Source: Ambrosia x helenae
Taxonomy: Eukaryota > Streptophyta > Magnoliopsida > Asterales > Asteraceae
Length of the DNA stretch: 64,000 nucleotides
Direction of reading: 5' to 3'
NCBI GenBank assembly: GCA_030844895.1
Contig: CM061224.1
Location: 75,214,567 to 75,278,566 of the forward strand
The position numbers and the translations under genes were made by a program. The notes beneath the pieces are model-generated. The model did not search any database, had not been told where the DNA came from, and saw nothing but the letters and a program-made list of their open reading frames with translations. Of this stretch, positions 11,865-23,981 are shown piece by piece (position 1 is the first letter of the stretch; every line of letters begins with the position of its first letter).

Positions 11865-12375
11865 TTTAACGTTTCGTATTTTTTTATTTATTTTGTCATA
11901 ATCATTATCTAATAAAATCCTATGAATCTTGACGTTTTAGCGTATTTTAAATTTTTTCGTAACATTATTTATCATATTATATTCATAATATATATAAAAT
12001 AATATTGTCTTTTGTAAAAAAATTGCTTAGGCCGGGACTCGAACCCGCGCCTGAGACCGGGTCAAACACAACAACACAAGCACAAACCACTAGACCAGCC
12101 TAGTGTTGTGATTATTTTTAGGAAACAATTTAATCTTATATGAACATAAAGCTCCTTGGTCAAAACTGAGAAGTCAACATCCATTTGCCTAAATCATTTA
12201 AATTCAAATTGACGCGTATAGGAGCTGTTCTTGGTAACAATTGCGAGTCATTCTTGGAAAACACATTCAACCTTGTCAATTCCAGCTAGCAATTATGTAA
12301 AGTATTTCAAATTTTATGTAATTAGATGTGTATATATTAAAGGCTAGTCAAACTTTCCAATTCGTCATGTAAACC
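11865..12375 (+). repeat. G1 5' LTR, block 1
   Basis: Matches 36600-37110 of the 3' LTR. It contains the first tRNA-like module on the minus strand (12025-12110) and W-box cores near 12158-12178 (GGTCAA and AGTCAA). The copia element interrupts it after AAACC. Confidence 0.88.
12025..12110 (-). promoter_or_regulatory. tRNA-like A/B-box module 1 in G1 5' LTR
   Basis: Read on the minus strand, GGCTGGTCTAGTGGTTTG resembles a Pol III A box, and GGTTCGAGTCC (complement of 12035-12045) is a consensus B box, about 40-50 nt apart. The 3' LTR has the same module at 36761-36845 with B box GGTTCAAGTCC. It is not a tRNA gene, since no cloverleaf with a clear anticodon could be drawn. Confidence 0.55.
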
Positions 12376-13090
12376 TGTTAGGATCTGAGTTTGATTGTTT
12401 TGACATATTTAGAAAAAGATGGGAATTGAATGATGTAACTATATATGGAAAGTGCAGCTGAATGATAAACAATAATCAAAATAATAGGAATAAATGTTTT
12501 CTTAATCGAAAGCTTTCATCAATTGAAAGATTACAATCAATACAAGTACTCCCCCTCAGCCTGATCACACAGTGATTGTTTGTCTGAGAGAATGTTTGTG
12601 TGTGATGCAATAGAACAGTACAAGCACTGTTCTATTTATAAACAAATTTAAACCACTGGTGACCTGTGCTGACGTCACCTAAGATAGTGACCTCTAACAG
12701 AATAACAACGTAAAATATCTGCCCTATACAAACTACTGTTGTATTATAAAACACTGTAAAGTAAACTACTGTTGTGGGAAAACTCTGATGGTCTTGCAAC
12801 ATCTGTTGGAGTCTAAGTGCTGTTGACTCCAACAGACCTTTAGTCTTCAGTACTTGATTAGCAGTTGTTTCTTCATCAGACCTTTGGTCAGCAGTTGTTC
12901 TCTATCAGTTGTTATCTAGCAGTCCTTTGTATCAGCAGTTGTCATAGCAGTTGTTTGGATGGAACAGTTGTTAGGGTCAGCAGTCTTTTGGGAAGAGTAT
13001 GTTGTAAAGACTGTTTATTTGTGTGAATCAACTGTTAGCATATTTTGGCTTTTCAATCATCTGTTCTTCTCTAGGTCAGCAGACCCAACA
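12376..13090 (-). repeat. Copia 3' LTR
   Basis: Its + strand edges are TGTTAGGATC and GACCCAACA. The right half is full of AGCAGTTGTT-like short repeats. It is the same length as the partner LTR at 23982-24696. Confidence 0.95.
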
Positions 13091-13100
13091 ATCTCCCCCT
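13091..13100 (-). promoter_or_regulatory. Copia polypurine tract
   Basis: The minus strand reads AGGGGGAGAT directly next to the 3' LTR, where plus-strand synthesis would be primed. Confidence 0.9.
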
Positions 13101-13129
13101 AGAACAGATGATGCCAAAACTAAGCTTTA

Positions 13130-16100
13130 TTATTGATGTTTATTTCTCATCAGACTTTCTCTGATTTGTCCTTTGAATTGAAGTTCAAAGTCCAAGGCAA
13201 ATAGGTCTTCTACATCTCTTTCAAGCTCAAGGTTCAGCAGTGTTTGGAGGTCATCTGCACACATGCTATATGCATCATCCATGCTTAGCATTTGAACTTT
13301 TCTATCTGACCTGAGCAAAGTCAATTCATGGGTGTCTTTATTGACCTTCCATTTTAGAATTTTTGAGTCAGTGGATTTGCTGAGGTGCACTTTTATTCTT
13401 GATGAGTTTGGTAATGGAGGTCTCCCAATGAGTTCTCTGAGCTTATCAGTTGTGGGATCTGAGAAAAAGTGTACTTGATTGAAGAGGCCCTCCTTTATGT
13501 AAGTATTAGCAAACTTCTTCTAATCTTCTTCAGACATTTCTTTCTGTTTCTTGAATTGTCTTCTAGCAGCAGCTGATAGATCAGAAGTGTCCAGTAAGCT
13601 GTCTAATGTAAAAGCCTGTTGAGGTCTCTTCATCAGTGGTTCATCAGAGTAGACAAGTTTTCTAGGTAGGCTAGGATCTTTCTTCCTGTTTTCTTCCAGT
13701 CTCTTGTATGTTTCAACCAGCCTCAGCTCAGACCATCTTGCAACTGACCTCATCTCCCCATAATCAGCAGCCACAATTTCTTGTCTCATCCTCTTAAACT
13801 TCAAGGCTCTGGCTGGATCTCCGCCTTTACCAAAATCAGGGGCAGATACTTTAGCTTAGGGATTCTTGGCCAACTCTTCAATCCTTAAAAGTTCTTCTCT
13901 GAGAGCATGAGTGGTCCAGCCTGCAAACTATTTCTTGTTTTCTTTATAAGGCATGGTTACCAAGATCTGTTCAAGAAGTGATTCTCTAACCTCCCTTTCC
14001 ATGTCACTGTTGAGAGGCATGGCAGACATGGAGTTGCTCAGGGTCTTAGCAAAATCTTCAATCCTTTTCAATTTGCTAAGCTCTACTGAATGGATGCCCT
14101 GAGCAGCCCTGTCATCCTTCCCTTTGCATTTCTCTTTAATGATGGCATCTGCCTGTTCAGCCTTGTATTTTAGATATGTGTCAATGTTTAGGGGAACAGG
14201 GAAATGTGGAAGAGAAGGGAAAGATCTTTCAGATGGTTGTTCAGCATTATAGAAGGATTGCATTTCCCCCTTGAGTAGATCAAGTTCAAGGGGATACTGA
14301 ACAGCCAATGGTGTAATGGTTGGTGGTGGTCTATGGGATTTGAGTTGTGAAGTGTGTGGTGAAAATGATGAAAGTGGAATGGCTGATATAGGTGTGGATT
14401 GTGTAGTTAAAGTGGTGAGTGGTGATGTGTGTATGTTTTCATCCTGTACAACAAAGGTTGATTTCCTCTTCCTTTTGTACAAGATTTTTGGTGATGGTGG
14501 TGTAGAAGCAGTGGTGGTGTTAACATTTGTTGGCACCTTAGTAGGACCAGCAGATGTTTGGGATTTTGGTGGTGATGTGGTTGTAGGTTCAAATGTTATG
14601 GTGGTATCAGTGGTTTGGGTTGCAGCAGTGGTTTTGACAGCAGTGGTTTTATCAGCAGTAGTTTTAACAGCCAGTTTGGATGGTGGTTGTCTGACATGTT
14701 TAGCAGGCATTTTCTTCCTTTTTGAGGAACCCACATCTTCAACTTCCTCCTGTTGTTCCCTTTTCTATTTTAGCAACAAATCTGCCTTGACTTCCAAAGT
14801 ATCTGCCCTCTTTTGCTTATCTTCAGCAGCTTTTTCAGCCTTTTCATTGGCAGAGTTGTCCACTTCTTTAGCTTTGCTGGTTTGTTGTTGTTGTTGTGGT
14901 GCTGTTTGAGTAGACCCTGGTTTATTGGCAGACTTTGATTGACCTTTTTGTGAAGGTGGACAACCAAAGGGATCTAACTTTGGTAATCTATCTCTGCCAC
15001 TCTCCCCCTTTTTGGCATCATCAGCTGTGAATGCATCATCATCTTCATCCCTGAGAATGGTGGTAGGGGCAGAGCCATTGATCTTCAGCAGGTGGTCTTT
15101 AATGGCCTGAATATCTGCATGGGTATCTTTATACCTAGCATCTACCATGTTTCGGATTTCTGCCATGTAGGTTTCATGAGTCTGATCTGCTAGTTTTCTG
15201 TGAGCTATGATGATGGGAGAAACAAATTTCCATAGCTCACTAGCAATATCAGCTGTGGATGGTTGACTCTTGGAAAGAGTAGCCAAGGATTCCAATATTA
15301 ACTTGACATCAGTTTTGATATCAGCAACAGAGGTTTCAATGGTTTGGACTCTGGCCGTCAATTCTTGGTATTTTAACCCATCACCTAAGTTAATAGGATC
15401 ATCTGAATTCCTACCAGTGGTAGTTTTAATTGATTCAGTCCTAGGAGGTGAATCCAAAGGATGAGAACCAGATGCCCCTTTTTCTTGGTTCTGGGGACTT
15501 CCAACTGATTTTGGGGACACTATAGTGGCCTCATCAGTTGTTGCCTTCAAGGGAGTCTTAGTTATGTAACCACTGTCCTGGTGTGAGACAATGGTCTCTA
15601 CATCAGTAGTGGCTGCTCCACTTGAAAACTCACCTAGAGTTGCATTGAACTCTAGGGGTGTAACCTCCTCATCTGTTTGTGGGATGGCTGATTGAATTTC
15701 CTCAGTCCCAATCACTTGTGGAGGTATGCTCTCATTGATAGGTGAAAGAGAGGAACTGGGATTTTCCTGAGTTTTGTCAATAGCTTCAAACAGAGGTTGC
15801 ATGGTCTGTTGAACATGTGATGGTGATGGTGGAGGAGTAAAAAGAGAAATAGCCCTGGGAGAGGGGCTTGTAAACATATGGCCAAGTGACTCAAATGTAT
15901 CATGATGTGGTTCCCTTTGGCTTACAACATGATCCTTTTGTGAGGATGCATGAGGAGTTTGGATAGGTTGAGATATTTCCAACTGTTGTGAGGAAGTAAC
16001 AACAGTGGTTTCTAGTTGCTTTTGTGTTGCAACAGAGGTATCTTCTGGTATCTCATCTTCCAGATGTCTCTTTTGTGGTTGAGTGGTGGTTTTTGTGGAT

Positions 16101-16987
16101 GGAGGTTTTCTTTTGGAGATGGTTGGTGTGGGTTTCACAGCACTGGATGTAGTGCTATGATCACCAGGAGCAGTGGGCTCAACAACAGAGGTTTGGACAA
16201 CAGTTGTTGTCTTAGTCCTCTTTGTTTGTGTTTTGGAAACTTTGGACACTTTTGATACTTTTTCTTGGGTGTTTGAACCCAGCATTCTTGTGAAAGTTTC
16301 ATCAGTTAGACTCTTCATTTGCATAGACTCACCCTTTTTGAAAACTTTTTCTGGTAAAACCTTTTGAAGGATTACACTTAAGATTCTTGGGTAAATTAGA
16401 AAAGCATTATTAGACCCAGACTTTATGGCTTTCACATTTGACACTAAGTCCATAAACAATCCCTAGGATAGATTGAAGTCAAAATCTGACAACATGGCAT
16501 AGCCCAAGTACTGAATCCTCAATGGGATTTCATTAAAGGAAGTGGACTTAGCGGAGACACAGAGAAGAATGGTATGGAAGAAAAATTTCATGACTGGTGG
16601 GAAAAACTTATTGAAAAGTGTTGACCCAGTCATCTGAGCATCATACCCCCTTTCCTGAAACTCTGTGTGAAGCTCTGTTTTAGGGAAAGAGTCTTTACCT
16701 GACAGGTCATTAAGTGAGAAGGTTGTGGATATCAGTTGAGGGGTAATGACGATACTTGTCTCACCAATTTTTGAGATAATGGAAGTAGGCTTTTTGTCTT
16801 GAAGCAAAAACTCAGCATTCAACCAGAATTCTTGGAGAGTATCAAGATAGATAGGGGCGTCAGCAGTTAGGATTGTCAGGTATTTGGATTTTAAGATGAT
16901 GTCGATGGTGGAATGGAATGGAGTATTTTCATCTGTTTTTACCAGATATGGGAGATAATTATGGGTGGCTTTAGCTTGAAGATCCAT
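13130..16987 (-). pseudogene. Extra 3' ORF of the copia element (about 1285 codons with five stops)
   Basis: Five open stretches (16987-16463, 16459-14765, 14734-13928, 13804-13520, 13390-13130) lie in one frame. They are separated only by stop codons at about 16460, 14762, 13925, 13857 and 13517, with no frameshift. The first ~215 residues (MDLQAKATHNYLPYLVKTD start; ILKSKYLTILTADAPIYLDT; FFFHTILLCVSAKS) form a globular-looking domain. I associate it with the additional ORF of Asteraceae copia elements. The middle is Ser/Thr/Pro-rich low complexity. A basic KRKKMPAK patch and Lys/Glu-rich, coiled-coil-like stretches follow. The function is unknown. No signal peptide or clear membrane helix is seen, so 'envelope-like' is not supported. 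Confidence 0.75.
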
Positions 16988-17476
16988 TGTAATGGATTCC
17001 GAAGGTGAGAGTGAGTGGAATTTGATTAAGGGTTTGAGAATGAAGAAGGCGGTTTCAGTATTTTGAATACAATGAGACAGTGTAACGACTGTTGTGATAA
17101 AATAGGGGTTTTATAGGCTCTGGTGAAACCGCTGATGTGGCCAAAACTCTGCTTGTAGGAGCAGACGTGGCAAACATCTGATGGTAAACAATCTGGTGGA
17201 GGACAGTTGTTTTGGCAAACAGCTGATGCAAACGGCTGATGCAAATAACTGTTTTTTATCATTATTATAGATATCTGTATATATATAGATATAATAAAAC
17301 AGTTGTTTTATCTGATCAGAGGTTTGAAACAGATTTTTCAACCTAACAGTGGATAAAATGGATGAAACAGTGGTTGTTTTATCTTCAACAGATTTTTCAA
17401 CCAAAAAGCTATTTTTAAGGATGAATTTTGATTTTCTGAAACATTTTAATGCTTTTATTAAAAACATTTGTGTTGT
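16988..17476 (-). other. Spacer between copia pol and the extra 3' ORF
   Basis: A 489-bp non-coding stretch with repeated ACAGTTGTTTTATC-like strings and a TATATATAGATATA patch near 17278-17293. On the minus strand this patch lies upstream of the extra ORF. It could hold a splice acceptor or promoter for that ORF, but I see no decisive signal. Confidence 0.4.
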
Positions 17477-18952
17477 TTAATCCATGTTTAGCATACCAAT
17501 TCTAGAAATCAGATTTGTAAAGGTAGATGTGTCTAAAGCTTTGGTCAACACATCTGCCAACTGATCCTCTGTTGGAACATGGTGCAGAGAAATCAAAACT
17601 TTTTCATAGCTATCTCTAACAAAATGATGTCTGATGTCAATGTGTTTGGTAGTGGAGTGAGAGACTGGATTTTTGATGATATTTTCAGCAGCTTGACTAT
17701 CCAACATGAGTGGAGTCTGTAGTGCAGTTATCCCAAAATCCAGCAATTGATTTTGAAGCCACATAAGTTGGGCTGTACAGCTTGCAGCAGCAATGTATTC
17801 AGCCTCAGCTGTTGAGGTGAAAACAGCAGCCTGCTTTTTGCTTTGCCAAGAGACTAAGGCATTCCCTAGAAATTGGCACCCTCTTGATGTAGATTTTCTT
17901 GTGGTGTGACAGCCAGGAAAATCACTATCTGAATAACTTGAAAGCTCAATGTTTCCATTAGCAGGATACCAGATACCAAGTGTGGGAGCACCTTTTAGGT
18001 ATATGAATATCCTTTTCACAGCAATAAGGTTTGACTTTCTAGGTGAAGCCTGGGATCTTGCACAGACACAAGTGGCAAACATAATGTCTGGCCTAGATGC
18101 AGTTAAGTACAGTAAAGACCCAATCATGCATCTGTAATGTGTTTGATCAACCAGTTCATCCTTGTCATCAATAGTGAGTAGCTTGACTGTACTCATGGGT
18201 GTACTACATGGCTTATAGTCATTCATCTCAAATCTAGTTAACAAATTCTTTACATATTTATTTTGATGGATGAATGTGCCATTTTGCAGTTGTTTCACTT
18301 GGAGACCAAGGAAACACTGAAGTTCACCCATAGCACTCATTTCAAACTCTGCTGTCATGAGTTCCCTAAACTCTTCACACACTTTGTTACATGTGGATCC
18401 AAAAATGATGTCATCCACATATATTTGAACAATCATTAAGTCTTTCCCTCTCCATTTCAAAAATAAGGTTTTATCAATTTTACCTCTTGTGAAGCCAATG
18501 GATAAGATAAAAGTGGAAAGAGTTTCATACCAGGCCCTTGGTGCTTGTTTGAGTCCATACAAAGCTTTATTAAGCTTGTAGACATGATCAGGATGGAATG
18601 TGTCTTCAAAACCAGGTGGTTGACATACATAGACTTCCTCCTGAATTTTGCCATATAGGAAGGCACATTTGATATCCATCTGATACACCTTGATGTTGTG
18701 GTTGACAGCAAAGGCTAGAAAGAGTCTAATGGCTTCTAACCTTGCTACAGGAGCAAAGGTTTCATCATAGTCTATTCCTTCTTCTTGTCTGAAGCCTTGA
18801 ACCACAAGCCTGGCTTTATTCTTGACAAAAATACCCCTTTCATCAGTTTTGTTTTTGAAGACCCACTTTGTACCTATTGGACAAACATCCTTAGGCAGTG
18901 GTACAAGTTCCCATACTTGTTGTCTTTTGAACTGAAGGAGCTCTTCTTGCAT
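17477..18952 (-). pseudogene. Copia pol: reverse transcriptase and RNase H
   Basis: This 491-codon frame has the usual copia RT start (ELVPLPKDVCPIGTKWVFKNK), the active-site YVDDIIFGS box near residue 178, and copia RNase H signatures (SSYSDSDFPGCHTTRKSTSR; STAEAEYIAAAS; DSQAAENI). It ends at ...RIGMLNMD followed by a stop, the normal end of copia pol. The reading is open over this segment, but upstream pol in the same frame is broken by a stop near 19049, so no full polyprotein can form. Confidence 0.93.
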
Positions 18953-19051
18953 AGCTTCTACCCAACTATTGTCTTTTAGTGCCTCTTGGTACTTGACAGG
19001 TTGTGTGAGAGATAGGAACCCTGCAAAAAGACAGATATTGGAGGATTGACT

Positions 19052-20908
19052 TCATGTTAGCACACCCTCTCTGATGTTGCCAATAATCTGGTCTGGTGGA
19101 TGAGCTCTTAGGTAGATTAGATCTCCCTGATATGGTATGATGGCATTTTGAGGTGAAGGACAGAGGTTTGGTGACTCTGTTGTTGTAACATCTGTTTGTA
19201 CTTCTGTAGTGCCATCAGATGTTTGAAATGGAAGTAGGGGAATGGGTCCAAGTGGTGTAAAACTGGACTGACTTTTGTCAACAGATGTTTGACGTTTGTC
19301 AACAGATGATTGTATAGTGGTTGTGAGAGGTGAAGCAGTGGTTTGAGGGTAAGACTGGCCAACAGTGGTTGACTCAGCTGTGACAGAGTTTTGACAGTTG
19401 TTTTGAACAGTTGCTTCCTCTGATGCAGAAGAGATTTTATATTGACTGGGGATCACAACATCTGTTCTGTAATCTTGTTGTGGAGACTGTGGACTGCCTG
19501 CATTGTTAGTTTTAACAGTGATATCTTCAAATTTGAATTTATCTAAATCAAACAGTTCAGCAGGATTTGCTGGGATTTTTAGGGATGAAAGTTCATTGAA
19601 CTTTACATTCAGAGTTTCTTCTATTGTCTTGGTCTTTGTGTTAAACACTTTATAAGCCTTGGCAGTCGAAGAATATCCCAGAAAATAACCACAATCTACT
19701 TTGGCTACAAATTTTGAAATGGAATCTTTGAGATTTAAGATGAAACATGGGCAGCCAAAGATTTTGAAAAATGAAATTAATGGTTTGATTTTGAACAAAA
19801 TTTCATAAGCAGTTTTTTGATGTCTTGGGATGATCAAAACTCTGTTTTGAACATAGCAAGCAGTGTTTACAGCTTCTGCCCAGAAGGACAGTGGCAAACA
19901 AGAGTCTGCTAGCATGGTTCTTGCAGCTTCTATAAGAGTTCTATTTTTCGTCTCAACCACCCCATTTTGCTCTGGTGTTCTTGGGATGCTGTACTGCCTC
20001 ACAATCCCTTTTGACACACAGAAGTCATCCAACTCCTTATTTTTAAACTCTGTTCCATTGTCACTCCTGAAGACTTTTAGTGGCAAGTCATATTGTTTTT
20101 CAACTTTGGTGACAAAGTCCTTCAAAATACCTGCAGTCTCATCCTTAGAATGTAAAAAGTAAGTCCATGTAAACCTAGAAAAATCATCAACTCTGAAAAG
20201 ACAAAATCTTTTTCTTCTTAGACTCATGATTTTAACAGGGCCAAACAAGTCCATGTGCAACAATTGTAGACATTGACTAGTTTTGGACTCATCAATGGAT
20301 TTGTAAGAGCTTTTATGTTGTTTTCCTTTTAAACAGGAAACACAATGCTCATCACATTTGAATTCTTTTGATGGTAAGCCTCTGACAAGACTTTGTTTGG
20401 AGAGTGTGTTGATAGTTTGAAGGTTGGTATGACCCAGTCTCCTATGCCACAATTCTGTCTCCTTTGTGGAGGCAGCAGAAAACAAACAGACATTTGCCAT
20501 ATGATTGTCCTTTAACATATCAACAACATACACATTGCCACTTCTATGAGAAACAAGTTGTGCTTTGCTCTCAGCAATGATGGTATCAATCTTTTTCACC
20601 ACTTCTGGCCCAATAATCTTACAAGTTTTCTTTGTGAAGAATGAGCCATAACCTTTGTCACTCATTTGTGAAACACTCAGGAGATTAAACTTGAGATTAT
20701 TAATAAGATTGACATTTTCAAACTTGAGTTTCCCAGCTTGTACAGTCCCTGAACCCAACACCTTACCTTTTGAATCATTACCAAAGGATATATCACCCCC
20801 TCCATGAGCTAAGAAGTCCAGAAGAAGGGCTCTACATCCTGTCATGTGCCTGGAGCCTCCATTATCTACATACCAAAGACTATCTAAACAAGCAGAAGCT
20901 CCCTGCAC
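19052..20908 (-). pseudogene. Copia pol: protease end and integrase
   Basis: The frame opens with LWYVDNGGSRHMTG, which aligns with the copia protease active site D-S-G; here Ser is Asn. Next come the integrase zinc finger (HRRLGH...CVSCLKGKQH), the DDE core (HMDLFGP; FRSDNGTEF; PEQNGVVETKNRTL with the catalytic Glu kept) and a Ser/Thr-rich linker. A TAA at about 20918 separates it from gag, and a TGA near 19049 from RT. It shares the frame of 20921-22213 and of RT. Confidence 0.92.
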
Positions 20909-20920
20909 ATCAGTAATGGA

Positions 20921-21970
20921 TTAGTTTTTGTGAGTGTCCAAAGCCAAGTTGGCTTTGGATGGGTCCTCAGACTTTTCAGACTCAAGCTTTGGAAGATGAT
21001 CAGTGGTTTGAACTAATTTTTGAGTCAAGTTCAACAACTGTTGTTGACCATTTGCCAGTGTTTGAATGTCAACACTTGGGGCAACAGCTGTTTGATCACT
21101 TCCAGACAGATGATAATACCCATAGGGATTTCTGTTCACTCTTGGTTTAGAGGGTCTTTTTGGCTCCTCATAAACATGTGACTGACTATGACATGATGGT
21201 TTTCCATATCCTCTTGGGTACTTGCTTGTGGGTGGAGCATCTGTTACTTGGACATCCCTAGGAGCAGATGTTTGGACATGAGTGAAAGTCTGTTTGGGCT
21301 TTCCTTTTGAAGTACTCACCACCTGATTTGCAAGAGTTTTAGCTTTGTACTCTTGTATTTTTACATCAAAATTTTTGAGGTACAAGCACTCTTTGGTTTT
21401 GTGATTCTTTTTCCCACATATTGAACATGTGGCTTTGGAATCACACATACTTGTTCCTTTGTTAATATCATATGATTTTAGAAGAAAACAATTTTTAGTG
21501 ACATGATTCTTCTTTTCACAGAAATCACAGAACAAGTGGACAGTCTTTTCTTTCTTCTTCCCTTTTTCAGCCTTCTTTTCAGCAGATGTTTGAGCATCTG
21601 CTGGAAGGTTTTTCAAGGGAATGATTTTTGCCTGAGGTGCTGTCTTTCCTTCAGGAGTTTTAAAATCAACAGGTTTAAAATTCTCAAGAGTACCACACTC
21701 ATCAGACCAAGTAGGTTTAAATTCATAATTTTCAAGCTCAGTGAATGATGAGGAACCTTCTGGTTTTTCTAGAACAATTTTCTTACCATTTGGTTCAGTG
21801 ATTTTAATCTCTTGACCCTTCAGGTTTGTTGGTACTATCTCAACTAACTTTTGATCCTTTTTGTCAGTGTTTTTAAAAGCTGGAGCAGTGGTTTCAAAAC
21901 CAAAACCAAACTTCACATGACTTTTGGTTTGTTTGTTGAGTAGCATTTCAAAACCTCTACATGATTCCAC
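20921..21970 (-). pseudogene. Copia gag C-terminal part with two zinc knuckles
   Basis: This Lys-rich segment contains two CCHC knuckles (CDFCEKKNHVTKNC and CSICGKKNHKTKEC) and a basic Pro-rich stretch before the protease. A TAG near 21973 separates it from the upstream coiled-coil part. With the upstream CYKCHRRGHFAREC the gag has three knuckles, typical of large-gag copia elements. Confidence 0.85.
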
Positions 21971-21976
21971 CCATTT

Positions 21977-22617
21977 CTAACATTCAACTTGGGTGGACTC
22001 AAGCTCAATTTTACAACTCTGATATTTTGTTATCATAGTTTGGAGCTGGTCTTTGGTTATTGTTGCTTCATGTTTTAAGCTTCTTATTTCAGATTCTTTT
22101 TCAGTTAAACTTTTTTTTAATTCTTTTGAAAGTTTCTCAAATTTAACTTCATCATCTAAAATTTTCTTTCTAAGGTTTTCATTCACCACTTTGATGTTAG
22201 CAAATGCTATCACACATCTGTCAGAACATAAATCCTTAAGAATTTGAGGAGTACCTTAGCAGCAGCCATCAATGCACAATCACACTTGCATTCACAATCA
22301 TCAGATGCACCCCAGGAATCTGAGAGATTCACAACCTCTTCTTCAGGTTTTTCACCTGCAACTACTTCATCAACAACATCATCAGTCACAACTTTAGATT
22401 CAGTCACCACCTCCTCAGATTCAACTTCTTCTACCATAGCCATGAAACAAAAATTTTCAGGTTCATTTTCAGCTTTGGCAACTAGTGCAAAATTTTCATC
22501 TGTTAACTCATCTGGTAGACTGCTCCAATCAACAAAGCCTTGTGTGAAGAAGCTCTGTTGACTGTTCTCTGCAGGAGCAGTGTTTGAGGACTGTGCAAAA
22601 TGAGCAGTGTTTTGCAC
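21977..22617 (-). pseudogene. Copia gag middle part: acidic region and coiled coil
   Basis: Two overlapping frames continue gag. The acidic stretch (22617-22210; EEVESEEVVTESKVV) is in a frame different from upstream gag, and the coiled-coil stretch (22213-21977; LSKELKKSLTEKESEIRSLK) is shifted again. Two frameshifts, near 22620 and 22215-22250, therefore break gag here. Confidence 0.8.
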
Positions 22618-23813
22618 ATTTGGTCCAGGGTATTATAGGAATTTTGAAAAGTGTTGGTCTGAGGTCTTTGATTTGGATAGGTGATTATAGGTGTACCATG
22701 TTGACTCCTACATTCCCTAGCAAAATGACCACGTCTATGACATTTATAACACTTTATCTTTGATTTATCCAACCCAACCTTTGATCTGCCAGTTAACCCT
22801 GGAAACCTTCTCCCAGTTTTCTTGTAAAAATGGTTAGTTCTTACACTGAGAAGGGCTAATTGGTGCATAATGTCCATTTCTTCCAAACCATCAGGGTCAA
22901 AGTATTTCAGGTCATCATACTCAAAGGATATGTTATCAGATGCCTGGATATCACCACCACTTGCTGTGAAAGCATAGTTTGGTGAATAAGAATCAGAGTT
23001 AACACCTGAGTTAAAACCTGAAGTTATGTCAATGAAGTGATCATAACTCTGATCCTTAGTGTTTCCAGGCACCCCATCATGACCCAAAAGTGTTGTATTA
23101 CCAAATACATAATCATCAGACACTTTTCCAGAGTCCTGGAGCTTCTTTTTCTGGTTAAGCTCTCTCTCATAGGTCATGAACTTACCATGAAGCTGGGTCA
23201 GTGATAGGTCCTTAAATCCAATTGAGTTTCTCATAACAATAGCAATAGTGTCCCATTTGTCTAGTAATGATCTTAAAAACGTATGGTTCAAAGTTGAATG
23301 AGGGTAAGTTAGACCAACCAGTTTTAGTTCACTAATGAGGCAGTTAAACCTCTCAAATTGTTGAGTTAATGACTCTCCCATAACATGACTGAATGTTTCA
23401 TATTGTTGGTTAAGTATTTCACGATTGTTTTCAATAACCTCTTCAGTCCCACCAAATTGTTCTTTCAGTGCATCCCACAACTCCTTTGCACTGTTACAGT
23501 GTAACAGCCCAGCATATATATCATTTGGTAGAGCCATGGCCACAATACAGAAGGCCTTAGCATCTAACTCAATTTTCTGAAAATCCTGGTCGGAGTAGTT
23601 TTCAAGTTTCTTTGGCTCCTGAACCTTGGGATCTTCGGTACTCGGTACCATCGGAACATGTGGTCCGAAGATAACCGACTTCCAACACCCAGTGTTCTGT
23701 TGAGCTAGAACATGGCTCATCCGACGTTGCCAGATATTGTATTCAGATCTGACAAGCATCGGTGGCTTGTTGTTCGTGCCAGTGTTATGTGGATCGTGAT
23801 TGATTGAAGCCAT
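22503..23813 (-). pseudogene. Copia gag N-terminal part
   Basis: The ATG at 23813 opens MASINHDPHNTGTNNKPPML, followed by the copia gag core (EYNIWQRRMSHVL; LWDALKEQFGG; FERFNCLISELKL; LSLTQLHGKFMTYERELNQ) and a CCHC knuckle CYKCHRRGHFAREC near residue 365. The genuine frame is lost near 22620; the last ~40 codons to 22503 are out of frame with the rest of the element. This start is preferred over the one five codons upstream because gag of this family usually begins with a short acidic-polar leader. Confidence 0.88.
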
Positions 23814-23967
23814 TCTCTGATTTTTCAAAAACAGAATCTGTTTATAAACGGTTGAAACGAAAATAAACTATTACTCTGTTTTCAATCCGACAAACAAACG
23901 ATATCAATAATTGTGAGCTGATCTGTTTATATTAAATTGATTGATTAGATCGAATTTAATTGACCAA

Positions 23968-23979
23968 GCTCTGATACCA
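23968..23979 (-). promoter_or_regulatory. Copia primer-binding site (tRNA-iMet)
   Basis: The minus strand reads TGGTATCAGAGC 2 nt inside the 5' LTR, the usual plant copia primer site. Confidence 0.93.
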
Positions 23980-23981
23980 AT

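Noticed and set aside
14316..14909. 197-codon plus-strand frame rich in Val, Cys and Ser
   Set aside because: It lies antisense to the extra 3' ORF of the copia element; its composition comes from the Thr/Pro-rich codons of the real frame.
13130..16987. Retroviral-type envelope gene
   Set aside because: No signal peptide, no clear membrane helix and no recognisable fusion or surface features; kept as an ORF of unknown function.
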